Shown here one piece after another: positions 1 through 10,040 of a DNA stretch of 64,000 nucleotides. A program made the translations under genes and the position numbers. Origin of the DNA: Corynebacterium sp. HMSC08A12. GTDB lineage: Bacteria > Actinomycetota > Actinomycetes > Mycobacteriales > Mycobacteriaceae. Position 1 is the first letter of the stretch. The number at the start of each line of letters is the position of its first letter. The notes beneath the pieces are model-generated. The model ran no database searches. It was given only the letters and a program-made list of their open reading frames with translations, and had not been told where the DNA came from. The stretch spans positions 158,545-222,544 of the forward strand of contig NZ_KV789168.1 in assembly GCF_001807485.1 (NCBI RefSeq), read 5' to 3'.

Positions 1-675
1 GAAGGGCTGGCCGTCGGCATCGCGGGCGGTCAGCCGCGGGTTATCCGCCGCAATGGTTCCGGTGCCCACCAGGATCGCGTCGCGGCGGGTTCTATCCTCG
101 TGCACCGCCACGCGCGCTGGCTCGCCGGTGATCCACTGGCTGCTTCCATCCACGGCTGCCACCCGTCCATCCAGCGTGGAGGCCATCTTCAGGCACACGT
201 GCGGGCGCTGCCGGGCCTCGGAAATCAGCCAGGGCTCCACGCTGTACATCGCCGACCACGCGGGCAGCTTTGCTTCGTCGCTGGCCGTCGGATGCGGCAA
301 ATAGGGGCCGTGAACCTCCACGCCCGCGGCGCGGAGCGTGGCGGCGCCACCTTCGGCGGTGGGGTTTGGGTCCGCGAAGAGGAAATCCACCCGCCGGATA
401 CCAGCGCGGATAAGCGCCTCTGCACACGGGCCGGTACGGCCGGTGTGGTTGCAGGGCTCCAGGGTGACGATCGCCCTGCCGCCCCGGACCTTCTCCCCGG
501 CCTGACGCAGGGCGACGACCTCCGCATGCGCGCCGCCGGGGGCCTGCGTGTACCCGCGCCCCACCACCTGCCCGGAGGAATCCTCGATCACCGCGCCGAC
601 CGGCGGGTTCGGGCTGGCTAGCTGGGCCGCTTGCCAGCCGAGACTGTGGGCGTCAGAAAAAAGAGAAAGATCCAT
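1..675 (-). CDS. ribD: RibD, riboflavin biosynthesis deaminase/reductase (partial, C-terminus outside window)
   Basis: Bifunctional cytosolic enzyme of riboflavin synthesis: it deaminates the pyrimidine product of GTP cyclohydrolase II and then reduces its ribose side chain. The visible 225 residues hold the deaminase domain with the zinc site HAE (H50, E52) and PC-x8-C (C75, C84, in PCNHTGRTGPC), followed by the start of the reductase domain (ITGEPAR, DAILVGTGT). The ATG start at 675 lies 5 nt before the end of rpe, so the two genes are probably co-transcribed, rpe first. The C-terminus runs off the left edge of the window; nothing suggests it is broken. Confidence 0.95.
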   Translation of the reverse strand, partial: MDLSLFSDAHSLGWQAAQLASPNPPVGAVIEDSSGQVVGRGYTQAPGGAHAEVVALRQAGEKVRGGRAIVTLEPCNHTGRTGPCAEALIRAGIRRVDFLFADPNPTAEGGAATLRAAGVEVHGPYLPHPTASDEAKLPAWSAMYSVEPWLISEARQRPHVCLKMASTLDGRVAAVDGSSQWITGEPARVAVHEDRTRRDAILVGTGTIAADNPRLTARDADGQPF

Positions 676-679
676 AGAG

Positions 680-1348
680 CTACTTGGCGCTGGCGCGGAT
701 CTCATCGACCGCCGCGGCGGGGTCCGGCTTGCCAAACACGCTGGAACCAGCGACGAACACGTCCACGCCCGCTGCGGCGGACTCGGCGGCGGTCTCAGCC
801 CCAATGCCACCGTCGATCTCGATGAGGGTATCCAGGCCGTCGGCATCGATTCGGCTGCGCAGCGCGCGGACCTTATCCAGCACCTCCGGCATGAACTTCT
901 GGCCGCCGAAGCCGGGCTCCACGCTCATGACGAGCACGAGGTCGAAGCGATCCAGGTGGTCCAGCAGCGGTTCCACCGGGGTGTTGGGCTTGATGGAGAT
1001 GCCCGCCATCGTGCCGTGACCGCGCAGCTTATCGGCCAGAGCGATGGCGGTATCGACGTCCGCAACGGCCTCCAAGTGGAAAGTCACGGACTGGAAGTCG
1101 TCGGCGTAGTCCTCCGCCCACTTCTCCGGGTTCTCGATCATCAGGTGGACGTCCAGGTGCTGGTCCGTGTGCGGCAGCAGGGACTTGGCCACGGGCAGGC
1201 CGAAGGAGAGGTTCGGGACGAAGTGATTGTCCATCACGTCGATGTGCAACCAGTCGGCGTTTGGCACGCGGGCAACCTCTTGGGCCAGATTGGCGAAGTC
1301 GGCGGCGAGGATGGACGGGGCGATCAGCGGGGTGCGGGAATCGGACAT
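680..1348 (-). CDS. rpe: Ribulose-phosphate 3-epimerase
   Basis: Interconverts ribulose 5-phosphate and xylulose 5-phosphate in the pentose phosphate pathway. It is a 222-residue TIM barrel of normal length with APSILAADF at the N-terminus, metal/catalytic residues in HIDVMD (H35, D37), the second histidine in DVHLMI, and IEIDGGI near the C-terminus. The frame stays open a further 57 codons upstream, but the ATG at 1348 is preceded by GAGGAAG and starts exactly where the family does, so I use it. It sits between rsmB and ribD, giving an rsmB-rpe-ribD order with very short gaps. Confidence 0.95.
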   Translation of the reverse strand: MSDSRTPLIAPSILAADFANLAQEVARVPNADWLHIDVMDNHFVPNLSFGLPVAKSLLPHTDQHLDVHLMIENPEKWAEDYADDFQSVTFHLEAVADVDTAIALADKLRGHGTMAGISIKPNTPVEPLLDHLDRFDLVLVMSVEPGFGGQKFMPEVLDKVRALRSRIDADGLDTLIEIDGGIGAETAAESAAAGVDVFVAGSSVFGKPDPAAAVDEIRASAK

Positions 1349-1361
1349 GGGTTGGGCTTCC

Positions 1362-2891
1362 TCACTCTTGGCTAGTGCTTGTGCTCGTGTTTGTGCTGGC
1401 GGGGCGCAGGGCGGCGAAGAACATCGCGTCCGTGCCGTGGATGTGTGGCCAGAGCTGCACGAACGGTGCGGTCTGGGCGGTGTTCGTCTCTGCCAGTTCG
1501 GGTAGAAACTCGGTGACATCCAGGATCTCCGCGCCCGTGCGGGCGGCGACGGAGCGGACGACCTCCGAGGTTTCCTTGGGGTGCGGCGAGCAGGTGGAGT
1601 AGATCACCACGCCGCCGGGGGCGGTGGCTGCAAGGCCGCTGACCAGCAGCTCTCGCTGCAGCGTGACCAGCGGGGCGATGTCCTGCGGATCCTTGGTCCA
1701 GCGGGCCTCCGGGCGGCGGCGCAGCGCGCCCAGTCCGGAGCACGGCGCGTCGATGAGCACGCGCGCAAAGCCGCCCTCCGGGGCATTCAGGCCGCCGATG
1801 GCCTCCAGCTTCCGGCCGTCGCCGACGTGCACGCGCACGGGCAGGTCGCGGGTCGTCTGCTCAATCAGCTTGGCGCGGTGGTCTGCGATCTCGATTGCAT
1901 CCACGGTGGCCTGCTCCGACATGGCCACCGAGGCGATGAATGCGGTCTTGCCGCCGGGGCCGGCGCACAGGTCCAGCCAACGGGCGGGCAGGTTGTCGGC
2001 GACGGGAACGCGCGTGGTCGCCAGGCCGATCAGCTGGGAGCCTTCGTCCTGCACGCTGGCCATCCCCTCGCGTACAGGGGCGATTTCGCCGGGGGCGCCC
2101 TCGTCCAGGTACACCGCATAGGGAGAGAACTTGCCCTCCGTGCCGCCGGTGATCAGCGCCAGTTCCTCGCCGCTGATCTGTCCGGGGCGGGCGGCCAGGT
2201 GCACGATCGGGCGGGCGTCGTCGGCCGCCAGGGCGCCCTCGAGCTCGGCGCGGCCGGCATCAGTCGCGGGATCCACGCCCAGCGCTTCCGCGAAGACCTC
2301 GGCGATCCACTCGGGGTGCGCGTTGCGCAGAGCTAGGTCGGCCAGGCTGTCGCTGGGAGCTACGCGCTCGATCCACGTCTCCGGCTTCTTGCGCGTCAGC
2401 GCGCGCAGCACGCCATTGACGAACCCGGAGGCCTGGCCTGCTCCGAAGGCCTTCACCAACTCCACCGAGGTGTTCACCGCGGCGTGGTTTTCCACCCGCG
2501 TGCGCAGGATCTGGTAGGCGCCCAGCCTCAGAGCATCCAGGGCCACGGAGTCGATCTTCTCGATCTTGCGCCCGGCCGCGTCTTCGATGATCGCGTCGAG
2601 CAACCCCCGCGCCCGCAGCGTGCCATAGGTTAGCTCGGTCGCAAATGCGGCGTCACGACCCTTGATGCCCGCCTCCCGCAGCGCCTTAGGTAGCGCGAGG
2701 TTGCCGAAGGCACCGTCCACCGTTACATCGCGCAGCACGCAGAAAACCACGTCGCGCACCTTGTCGCCGGAGCCGCGCGACCTGCTCTTTCGCTGCTTGT
2801 GCTCGGGGCGGCGCTGCTGGTAGCCCGTCGCCTTCTTGCGCTGTCCCTCGCCGCTGCGGGCGGATTCGGAACGAGATCTGAAGCCTCCCAT
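1362..2891 (-). CDS. rsmB: 16S rRNA (cytosine-5) methyltransferase RsmB/Sun
   Basis: Methylates a cytosine of 16S rRNA (m5C967 in E. coli) using S-adenosylmethionine. The 509-residue protein begins with a basic, arginine/lysine-rich extension (about 45 residues), then a NusB-like RNA-binding domain. The Rossmann methyltransferase domain follows, with DLCAGPGGKTAF (SAM site), DAPCSGLGALRR (catalytic Cys motif IV) and STCSPHPKE (motif VI Cys). It starts 4 nt after the fmt stop and lies in the def-fmt-rsmB-rpe-ribD run. The extension is the only part that is not typical. Confidence 0.93.
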   Translation of the reverse strand: MGGFRSRSESARSGEGQRKKATGYQQRRPEHKQRKSRSRGSGDKVRDVVFCVLRDVTVDGAFGNLALPKALREAGIKGRDAAFATELTYGTLRARGLLDAIIEDAAGRKIEKIDSVALDALRLGAYQILRTRVENHAAVNTSVELVKAFGAGQASGFVNGVLRALTRKKPETWIERVAPSDSLADLALRNAHPEWIAEVFAEALGVDPATDAGRAELEGALAADDARPIVHLAARPGQISGEELALITGGTEGKFSPYAVYLDEGAPGEIAPVREGMASVQDEGSQLIGLATTRVPVADNLPARWLDLCAGPGGKTAFIASVAMSEQATVDAIEIADHRAKLIEQTTRDLPVRVHVGDGRKLEAIGGLNAPEGGFARVLIDAPCSGLGALRRRPEARWTKDPQDIAPLVTLQRELLVSGLAATAPGGVVIYSTCSPHPKETSEVVRSVAARTGAEILDVTEFLPELAETNTAQTAPFVQLWPHIHGTDAMFFAALRPASTNTSTSTSQE

Positions 2892-2895
2892 GGCC

Positions 2896-3879
2896 TTACT
2901 CCCCCGTTTCCCGCGCGCTGAACGTCGGGCGGCCAGCCAGCAGTTCTTGCTGCCCGCGCGCCCACGCCGCGGCTTCCATCATCTTCTTGCCCGGCGGCTG
3001 GATGCGGGTGATCTCTAGTGGGTCGGTGCCGGTGCCGACGAAAACCTTCTTTGGTGACGCCACCACTTCGCCGACGCCAAGCCCAGTGACCTCTTCTGTG
3101 CTACCGGGCAGCAGCATGCCGATCTTGTATCGCTGGCCGTCCAGCAAAGTCCACGCACCGGGTGCCGGGGTGTGGGCGCGGGCAACGCGCTGGATTACCT
3201 CGGCAGGTTGGGACCAGTCGATCTGCGCGTCCGAGGGGTGAATCTTCGGTGCGTGGGTGGCCTGCGCGTCGTCCTGCGGGGAAAGCTCGGCCGTGCCTTC
3301 GTCCATGGCGACGAGCGTATCGGCCAGCAGTTCGCGGCCGGCGTAGGTCAGGCTGGCCAGCAGGTCGTCGGCGGTGTCCTCTAGGCCGATCGTCCGTGTC
3401 AGCTGGGCGGCGACGGGGCCGGTGTCCAGGCCTTCCTCGATGCGGAAGATGGAGGCGCCGGTGGTCTCGTCGCCCGCCGCCAGGGCGGCCTGCACGGGCG
3501 CGGCGCCGCGCCAGCGTGGGAGCAGCGAGTAGTGCAGGTTCACCCAGCCGTGCTCAAAGACGTCGAGGATGTCCTTGGGGATCAGGTTTCCGTAGGCTAC
3601 GACGGCGGATGCGGTTACCCCCTGCGCTGCGAGGTCGCTCAAAACGGCCCGGGCCTCGTCACCAGATTCAGTTCCGGCCTTGAGGCTCGGCCACTTGTAG
3701 GTCGGGATGGCGGCCTCCTCAGCGACCTCCGCGACCTTCGATGGGCGCAGGCTACGGCCACGCCCCCGCTTGGCGTCCGGTTGGGTAACCACCGCAACGA
3801 CCTCGATGCGCTCATCGGCGATGAGGTGCTCGAGGGCCACGGCGGCTGGCTCCGGGGTTCCGGCAAAGACGATCTTCAC
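2896..3879 (-). CDS. fmt: Methionyl-tRNA formyltransferase
   Basis: Formylates initiator Met-tRNA using 10-formyltetrahydrofolate. The 327-residue protein has the family N-terminus MKIVFAGTPEPA, the substrate-binding segment AYGNLIPKDIL, and the signature SLLPRWRGAAPVQ preceded by the catalytic His (LHYS). A C-terminal tRNA-binding OB domain follows. The GTG start overlaps the def stop codon (GTGA, 4 nt), so translation of formyltransferase and deformylase, which act in sequence on the same N-terminus, is likely coupled. Confidence 0.96.
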   Translation of the reverse strand: MKIVFAGTPEPAAVALEHLIADERIEVVAVVTQPDAKRGRGRSLRPSKVAEVAEEAAIPTYKWPSLKAGTESGDEARAVLSDLAAQGVTASAVVAYGNLIPKDILDVFEHGWVNLHYSLLPRWRGAAPVQAALAAGDETTGASIFRIEEGLDTGPVAAQLTRTIGLEDTADDLLASLTYAGRELLADTLVAMDEGTAELSPQDDAQATHAPKIHPSDAQIDWSQPAEVIQRVARAHTPAPGAWTLLDGQRYKIGMLLPGSTEEVTGLGVGEVVASPKKVFVGTGTDPLEITRIQPPGKKMMEAAAWARGQQELLAGRPTFSARETGE

Positions 3880-4382
3880 TGCTTAAACCACTCCGATTCG
3901 CGGATCTGCTTCATTGCCTCGCGGCGCTGCTCAGCCGAGAGGTGCTGAATGAACAGAACGCCGTCCAGGTGGTCGGCTTCGTGCTGCACGCATCGAGCCA
4001 TAAGGTCCGTAACCTCGCGGTCCACCTGCTCGCCGTCGACGGTCACCCCGCGCAGGCGCACGCGCTGGGCGCGGGTGACGTCCCCGTGGACGTCGGGGAT
4101 GGAAAGGCAGCCCTCGCCGCCGGTCTGGATCTCCTCGCCCACGGCCTCCCAGGTGGGGTTGATCACGTGGCCACGGTCGCCGTCGCAGTCGAAAACGAAG
4201 ATGCGACGGGTGATGCCGATCTGGTTGGCGGCCAGGCCCACTCCCCCGTAGTGATCCATGGTCTCCAGCATGTCCTCGACCAGCCGCCGGGTTCCGGCAT
4301 CCTGGATCTGTTCTGGCTTGACGGGGTCCGCCACGGTCTTGAGAACCGGGTCCCCGAAGTAGCGCATGTTAAGCACGGTCAT
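3876..4382 (-). CDS. def: Peptide deformylase
   Basis: Removes the formyl group from nascent protein N-termini. The 168-residue metalloenzyme shows all three family motifs: GVGLAANQIG (motif 1, near residue 47), EGCLSIP (motif 2, with the metal-ligand Cys), and QHEADHLDG (motif 3, HExxH). The reading frame is open about 90 codons further upstream into priA, but that part has no deformylase similarity, so the ATG at 4382 (MTVLNMRYFGDP) is used. The ribosome-binding site there is weak (TAGGGTTAG). It overlaps fmt by 4 nt and follows priA by 11 nt. Confidence 0.95.
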   Translation of the reverse strand: MTVLNMRYFGDPVLKTVADPVKPEQIQDAGTRRLVEDMLETMDHYGGVGLAANQIGITRRIFVFDCDGDRGHVINPTWEAVGEEIQTGGEGCLSIPDVHGDVTRAQRVRLRGVTVDGEQVDREVTDLMARCVQHEADHLDGVLFIQHLSAEQRREAMKQIRESEWFKQ

Positions 4383-4393
4383 GGTTACTAACC

Positions 4394-6457
4394 CTAACCG
4401 ATGCGCACGGGATCCATGACAACCCGCAAGGCCTCCGGTTGGGCCGCCCGTGAGCCCCGATGGATGGTCCGCACCGATTGGGCGCTGCGCAGGGCCTGGC
4501 CAAGCGCAATCCGCTGCTCGGCGGGCACGCGCACCAGCAGCCGGCGCGCGGACTTTCTGGCCTGTGGATCGTGGGAATCGATGCCCGCGGGCAGGCGCAC
4601 GCCGGGAGGCAGCTCCACTGGTCCCAGGGTCTCCGCACCTTCCGGTAACTCCCACGCCGCCTCGAGCGCTTCGATGGCAGAAGTGGTGCCGTCGATGGCG
4701 GCCACGCTAAAGGCAGGCGGGAAGGCGGCTTCGGCCCGGTGCGCCAGCTCCGCGCGCGCAGATCCGACGGGATCCCAGCGGATCAGTTGCTGAGCCGTCG
4801 GCAGGTTCGCTGCCCCGGCGAAGACCACCTTGCCGCCCTGGCTCCGTGGGGCGACGAGGGCGGCAGCCTCCATCCAGTGGCGCAGCGCAGTCTCCGCGGC
4901 ACGGAGGTCCTGCCTTCCCAGCAGGATCCACGGATCCACCAGGATCGCCGCGCCGTACAGGCCGCCCTCGACGGTGGGTTCCGCCCCAGGCGTGGCCACG
5001 ACGATGCTCTTGCGCAGCCGCACGCTATCCACCACGTGTTTGCCGCCGCTGGCGATGATCGGCACTCCGGGGAATGCCCGCCCCAGCTCCTCCACCGTCC
5101 GGTCGTGGCCGATTACGGACAGCCGTACGCTGTGGTTGCCGCAGGCGGAACAAGTAAATAGCCCGGCGGTCAGCCCGCACCAGCGGCAGCGCGGCGGGGC
5201 GGCCTCAGCACTCGTGGGCAACTCCAAAGGGCCGTTGCAGTGCCGGCAGCGGGCGGGCGTGCGGCATTTCGCACACGCCAGCGCGGGTGCGTATCCCCGC
5301 CGCGGAACCTGCACCAACGCGGGCACGCCGTTATCCACGCACTCGCGTAGCGCCTCGAAGCCCATGGAGGGGATGCGCGCCCCGGGCGCGTGGAGCTCCC
5401 GCTCTGTCGCGCTGTCGGTCTCCCCCATGCCGCGGATCCACGGCATGGCATCGTGCAGTACCTCCCGCGTGGGCAGCAGCGGATACACTAGCCCGCTATC
5501 CACCCACTGCTGCACCTCGGCCGAGCGGTGCACCCCGACGATCAGCAGCCCCGCTCCGGTGCGCTGCGCGTGCAACGCCAGCGCCTCCCGCGCGTGGATG
5601 TACGGGGCGCGCGGGTCCACCAGGTTGTCGTCGGCCTCGCCCACCAGCACCATCAGGCGGGGTGCGACGACGGGCAGCAGTGCCGCAGAGCGCGTGCCCA
5701 CCACCACGCGCGCCTGGCCCGCGAGCACCGAAAGGTAGCGGCGATAGCGCGCATTCGGTCCCACCTGTGCCGTCAGTTCCATCACCTGTGCGGGGTTCAT
5801 GTGCTCCTTCAACCCCGCCACCAGTCGATCCACCAGACGTTGGTTGGGAGCCACCACCAGCACGCTCCCCTGCGTATTCCAGGCCACGGCGGCGGTGATG
5901 GCCGCGATGAGGGTGGAGATGTCGCGGCCTGGGGGCGTCAATAAACAAGCACGCGCAGCCTTGCCCTCGACGAGCGCCGACAGGTACGCCGCGCCGTGAG
6001 TGTAGGGCGCCAAAGCCTCCTCGGCGGCGGCGTAAGAATCGGTGGCGGCCTGTTCGACAGACTGCAGCTTGGCTCCGAGGTCCTCCCAGGCCGCACCGTC
6101 GGCAAACAACCCCGCGTTTTCCGCCGAGGCGTGGCGGGAGGGCACGACGGAGCGCAGAATGTCCGAACGCACGCCAGCGTAGCGCTCGGCGAGCGTGTTC
6201 ACGAGCTCCCACAGGGGCTTCGGTAGCACCTGGATGGGGCTGATCACGCGCTCCAGCTGGCGCAGCTCGCCGGGGTGGTCGCTTCGGCGGCGGCGCTCGA
6301 TGACGAACGCATCGACCAACCGGCCGGAGAAACGAACGCGGACGCGCACACCCGGCTGGGCATGCGCGTCCATGTCTGCGGGCACCGCGTAGTCGAAAAG
6401 CCGGTCGAGGTGTGGCACGCCGAGCATCGGCAGTACGCGGGCGACGGGCTGGTCCAC
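4394..6457 (-). CDS. priA: PriA-type primosomal protein N', helicase motifs degraded
   Basis: PriA-family replication-restart protein of 687 residues. The N-terminal 3'-DNA-binding domain (LFDYAVP, GVRVRVRFSGR) and the zinc-binding cysteine cluster (CAKCRTPARCRHC ... CRWC ... CSAC) are intact. The helicase core is not: the Walker A position reads LLTPPGRDISTL, lacking GKT, and the DEAH-type Walker B position reads VGEADDN. Actinobacterial PriA proteins are generally annotated as probably lacking helicase activity, and this fits. It would act at stalled forks as a DNA-binding scaffold. The start is GTG at 6457, 12 nt after the metK stop, with no clear ribosome-binding site. Confidence 0.9.
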   Translation of the reverse strand: MDQPVARVLPMLGVPHLDRLFDYAVPADMDAHAQPGVRVRVRFSGRLVDAFVIERRRRSDHPGELRQLERVISPIQVLPKPLWELVNTLAERYAGVRSDILRSVVPSRHASAENAGLFADGAAWEDLGAKLQSVEQAATDSYAAAEEALAPYTHGAAYLSALVEGKAARACLLTPPGRDISTLIAAITAAVAWNTQGSVLVVAPNQRLVDRLVAGLKEHMNPAQVMELTAQVGPNARYRRYLSVLAGQARVVVGTRSAALLPVVAPRLMVLVGEADDNLVDPRAPYIHAREALALHAQRTGAGLLIVGVHRSAEVQQWVDSGLVYPLLPTREVLHDAMPWIRGMGETDSATERELHAPGARIPSMGFEALRECVDNGVPALVQVPRRGYAPALACAKCRTPARCRHCNGPLELPTSAEAAPPRCRWCGLTAGLFTCSACGNHSVRLSVIGHDRTVEELGRAFPGVPIIASGGKHVVDSVRLRKSIVVATPGAEPTVEGGLYGAAILVDPWILLGRQDLRAAETALRHWMEAAALVAPRSQGGKVVFAGAANLPTAQQLIRWDPVGSARAELAHRAEAAFPPAFSVAAIDGTTSAIEALEAAWELPEGAETLGPVELPPGVRLPAGIDSHDPQARKSARRLLVRVPAEQRIALGQALRSAQSVRTIHRGSRAAQPEALRVVMDPVRIG

Positions 6458-6469
6458 GGTGCTTTAAAC

Positions 6470-7705
<1,236 letters not shown>

Positions 7706-7760
7706 GTGGATTTTCCTTTTATACGTTTGAATTACTGAAGACTTTTAAGTCGATGGACAC

Positions 7761-7790
7761 ATACTAGACTAAGCTGTCTGTATTTGTCAC
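7761..7790 (-). promoter_or_regulatory. Predicted metK promoter
   Basis: On the minus strand GTGACA (-35) is followed by 18 bases and TAGTAT (-10), about 55 bases upstream of the metK GTG. This is the only good sigma-70-type pair in the coaBC-metK gap. The spacer contains the McbR-like inverted repeat, the usual place for a repressor site. Confidence 0.5.
7765..7780. promoter_or_regulatory. McbR-like operator in the metK promoter
   Basis: The sequence TAGAC-TAAGCT-GTCTG matches the C. glutamicum McbR consensus TAGAC-N6-GTCTA at 9 of 10 defined positions. McbR represses sulfur-amino-acid genes including metK when S-adenosylhomocysteine is scarce. The site lies between the predicted -10 and -35 boxes, so bound repressor would block RNA polymerase. 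The site is seen; control by a McbR homologue is inferred, since no mcbR gene is in the window. Confidence 0.65.
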
Positions 7791-7798
7791 GTAGCTGC

Positions 7799-9055
7799 CT
7801 AGAGAGTCTCGCACACGGCCTTCCAGATAGCGGCAGCGACCCCGGTCTTGGGCCCTTGCGGCACCTCGGTGACCTCACCGTCCGGGCGCAGGATCCAGCC
7901 CGAGCTATCCGGCTGTCCGAAGACCTTGCCGTCGCCCACTGCGTTGCACATCAGCAGGTCGCAGCCCTTCTTCTCGAGCTTCTTGCGGGCGAAGTCGAGC
8001 GGGGTGCTGTTATCGTCGCCGGTTTCTGCCGCGAAGCCCACGATCTTTGTTGTGGACGCCACGTCTCCCTGCCTGCGCGCCTCAACCACGCCCGCGAGGA
8101 TGTCCGGGTTCTCGGTCAGCTGAATGGTCGACAGGTCGGCCTCCGAGCCCTTCTTCATCTTTGAGCCTGCCACCTCTGCGGGACGGTAGTCGGCAACGGC
8201 CGCGGCCATGACCACGACGTCGGCGGTAGGCGCGTGCTCCATGACGGCCTGCTGCATCTCGCGGGCGGTCTTCACCCGCACTACCTCAGCGCCGATGGGA
8301 GTGGGCAGGTTCTCGGTCACACCCGCAACAAGGGTGACCTCGGCGCCGCGCTGGGCGGCAACCTCCGCTAGCGCGTAGCCCTGGCGGCCGGAGGATGCGT
8401 TGCCGAGGTAGCGAACGGGATCCAGGGGCTCGTGCGTACCACCGGCACTGATGACGACCTTCTTGCCCTCCAGGTCGCGGGTGAAGGCCTCGCGGTCTGC
8501 TAGGACGGTGAGCGCCAGCTCGCCGATCTGCTCCGGCTCCGGCAACCGCCCGGCGCCGGTATCTTTGCCCGTGAGCCGCCCGTGCGCGGGATCCAGCACC
8601 GTCAGGCCGTGGCGGCGCAGCGTGGCCACGTTGTCCACGGTCGCCGGGTTCAGCCACATCTCGGTGTGCATCGCCGGAGCCAGCACCACGGGGCACGTGG
8701 CAACCAGGCAGCTAGCTGTAAGCAGATCGTCGGCACGCCCATGGGCGATCCGGGCCATCAGGTCTGCAGTGGCCGGGGCCACGACGATGAGATCGGCCTC
8801 CTGCCCCAGGCGGACGTGCTGCACCTCGTCCACGGCGTCAAAAACATCGGTGGCCACCGGCTGGCCCGAGAGAGCCTCGAAGGTGGCGGCACCCACGAAG
8901 TTCAGCGCAGAGCGGGTGGGGATCACCCGCACCTGGTGGCCGCGCTCGGTGAAGTAGCGAACCAAGTGGGCGGCCTTATACGCAGCAATGCCGCCCCCTA
9001 CGCCGATGACGACGCGGAGCGGCTTGGTGTTCAATTCAGCTGATGCAACGTTCAC
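7799..9055 (-). CDS. coaBC: Bifunctional phosphopantothenoylcysteine decarboxylase/synthetase
   Basis: Carries out two coenzyme A steps: joining cysteine to 4'-phosphopantothenate, then decarboxylating the product. The N-terminal flavoprotein CoaC domain shows GVGGGIAAYKA, the catalytic His in VQHVRLG, and the actinobacterial form PAMHTEMW of the PAMNxxMW motif. The C-terminal CoaB domain begins near residue 195 with VVISAGGTHEPLDPVR and has NASSGRQGYALAE. The length of 418 residues is normal. The start is GTG at 9055 with a poor ribosome-binding site, 20 nt after rpoZ. Confidence 0.95.
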   Translation of the reverse strand: MNVASAELNTKPLRVVIGVGGGIAAYKAAHLVRYFTERGHQVRVIPTRSALNFVGAATFEALSGQPVATDVFDAVDEVQHVRLGQEADLIVVAPATADLMARIAHGRADDLLTASCLVATCPVVLAPAMHTEMWLNPATVDNVATLRRHGLTVLDPAHGRLTGKDTGAGRLPEPEQIGELALTVLADREAFTRDLEGKKVVISAGGTHEPLDPVRYLGNASSGRQGYALAEVAAQRGAEVTLVAGVTENLPTPIGAEVVRVKTAREMQQAVMEHAPTADVVVMAAAVADYRPAEVAGSKMKKGSEADLSTIQLTENPDILAGVVEARRQGDVASTTKIVGFAAETGDDNSTPLDFARKKLEKKGCDLLMCNAVGDGKVFGQPDSSGWILRPDGEVTEVPQGPKTGVAAAIWKAVCETL

Positions 9056-9075
9056 AACGAATCAGCCTAGCTGGT

Positions 9076-9366
9076 TTAACCCTCGGTGTGTTCCAACAGA
9101 TCCCGGTTAATCTCGCGCAGGGCGATGGACAGCGGCTTCTCGTGGACGTCTGGGGTCACCAGAGGCCCGACGAACTCGAAGACGCCCTCGTCGACCGTCT
9201 GGAAGTAGTCGTTGATCTGACGTGCGCGCTTGGCAGCGAAGATGACCAAGGCGTACTTAGAGGAGACCTTCGTCAGCAGCTCGTCGATCGGTGGATTGGT
9301 GATGCCAACAGGAGGATCGAACACGCTATCGTTCGCATTCACGTCCTGGTTTTCCACGGTATTCAC
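9076..9366 (-). CDS. rpoZ: RNA polymerase omega subunit
   Basis: Small (96-residue) subunit that helps assemble RNA polymerase by clamping the beta' C-terminus. The conserved core [20 protein letters not shown] and KRARQIND is clear, and the C-terminal LREI-type segment matches actinobacterial omega. The start is GTG at 9366. The 105-nt AT-rich gap to gmk probably holds a promoter, though I cannot pick a convincing -35. The gmk-rpoZ-coaBC order is standard in actinobacteria. Confidence 0.94.
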   Translation of the reverse strand: MNTVENQDVNANDSVFDPPVGITNPPIDELLTKVSSKYALVIFAAKRARQINDYFQTVDEGVFEFVGPLVTPDVHEKPLSIALREINRDLLEHTEG

Positions 9367-9471
9367 CTTTTCTTTGGTGGGTTGTTTGATTATTTATTTA
9401 GTTCTTCAAAGCGTGGGACTGAAAGAGTGCGCCGCTGGAGCTTCTGTGCCTGCCGTGTCCTAAGCGTCCAA

Positions 9472-10038
9472 TTAGCGAAGGATCTCGCTGATGGCCGCCA
9501 CTGCCCGATCCACGTCGTCGTTCACAACCACGTGATCAAACTCGGACTGCGAGGCCATCTCGACCTTCGCGGTCTGCAGGCGGCGCTCTATGACGTCCTG
9601 CGTCTCGGTTCCGCGACCGGTCAGACGGTCAACCAGCACCTCCCACGACGGCGGAGCCAGGAAGACGGTCTGCACCTGGGGCAGCATCTTCTTGACGTTG
9701 CGCGCGCCCTCGAGGTCTACCTCGACGAGTACCGGACGGGATTCAGCCAGCGCCTTTTCGATGGGTTCGCGCGGCGTGCCGGAAAGCTGTAGGCCTCCGT
9801 GGATCTCCGCCCATTCGAGCATCTTGTCTGCCGCAATGTTCTGTTCGAACTGTTCGCGGGTGACGTAGATGTAGTCCTCGCCATCGACTTCGCCAGGTCG
9901 CGGGTCGCGGGTCGTCATGGACACACTGAAAAACAGGTTCGGAACGTCTGTGCGTAGGCGCCGCACGACGGTGGACTTACCCACCGCAGAAGGGCCCGCC
10001 AGTACGACGATCCGTCCGCTATTCAGGTCCTGGCTCAA
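9472..10038 (-). CDS. gmk: Guanylate kinase
   Basis: Phosphorylates GMP to GDP with ATP. The 188-residue protein carries the P-loop GPSAVGKST at residues 15-23, the GMP-binding [15 protein letters not shown] and the LID-region LTGRGTET. Translation most likely begins at a TTG (10038), because GAGGAAT lies 8 bases upstream and the family N-terminus ([10 protein letters not shown]) follows at once; no ATG or GTG fits. It starts 2 nt downstream of the mihF stop, so the two are co-transcribed. Confidence 0.95.
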   Translation of the reverse strand: MSQDLNSGRIVVLAGPSAVGKSTVVRRLRTDVPNLFFSVSMTTRDPRPGEVDGEDYIYVTREQFEQNIAADKMLEWAEIHGGLQLSGTPREPIEKALAESRPVLVEVDLEGARNVKKMLPQVQTVFLAPPSWEVLVDRLTGRGTETQDVIERRLQTAKVEMASQSEFDHVVVNDDVDRAVAAISEILR

Positions 10039-10040
10039 GA

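Noticed and set aside
4380..4400. GGTTAGGGTTAG sequence upstream of def as a possible DtxR-type iron box
   Set aside because: It is a direct repeat rather than the required inverted repeat, and def has no reason to be iron-controlled; it lies between tightly spaced genes.
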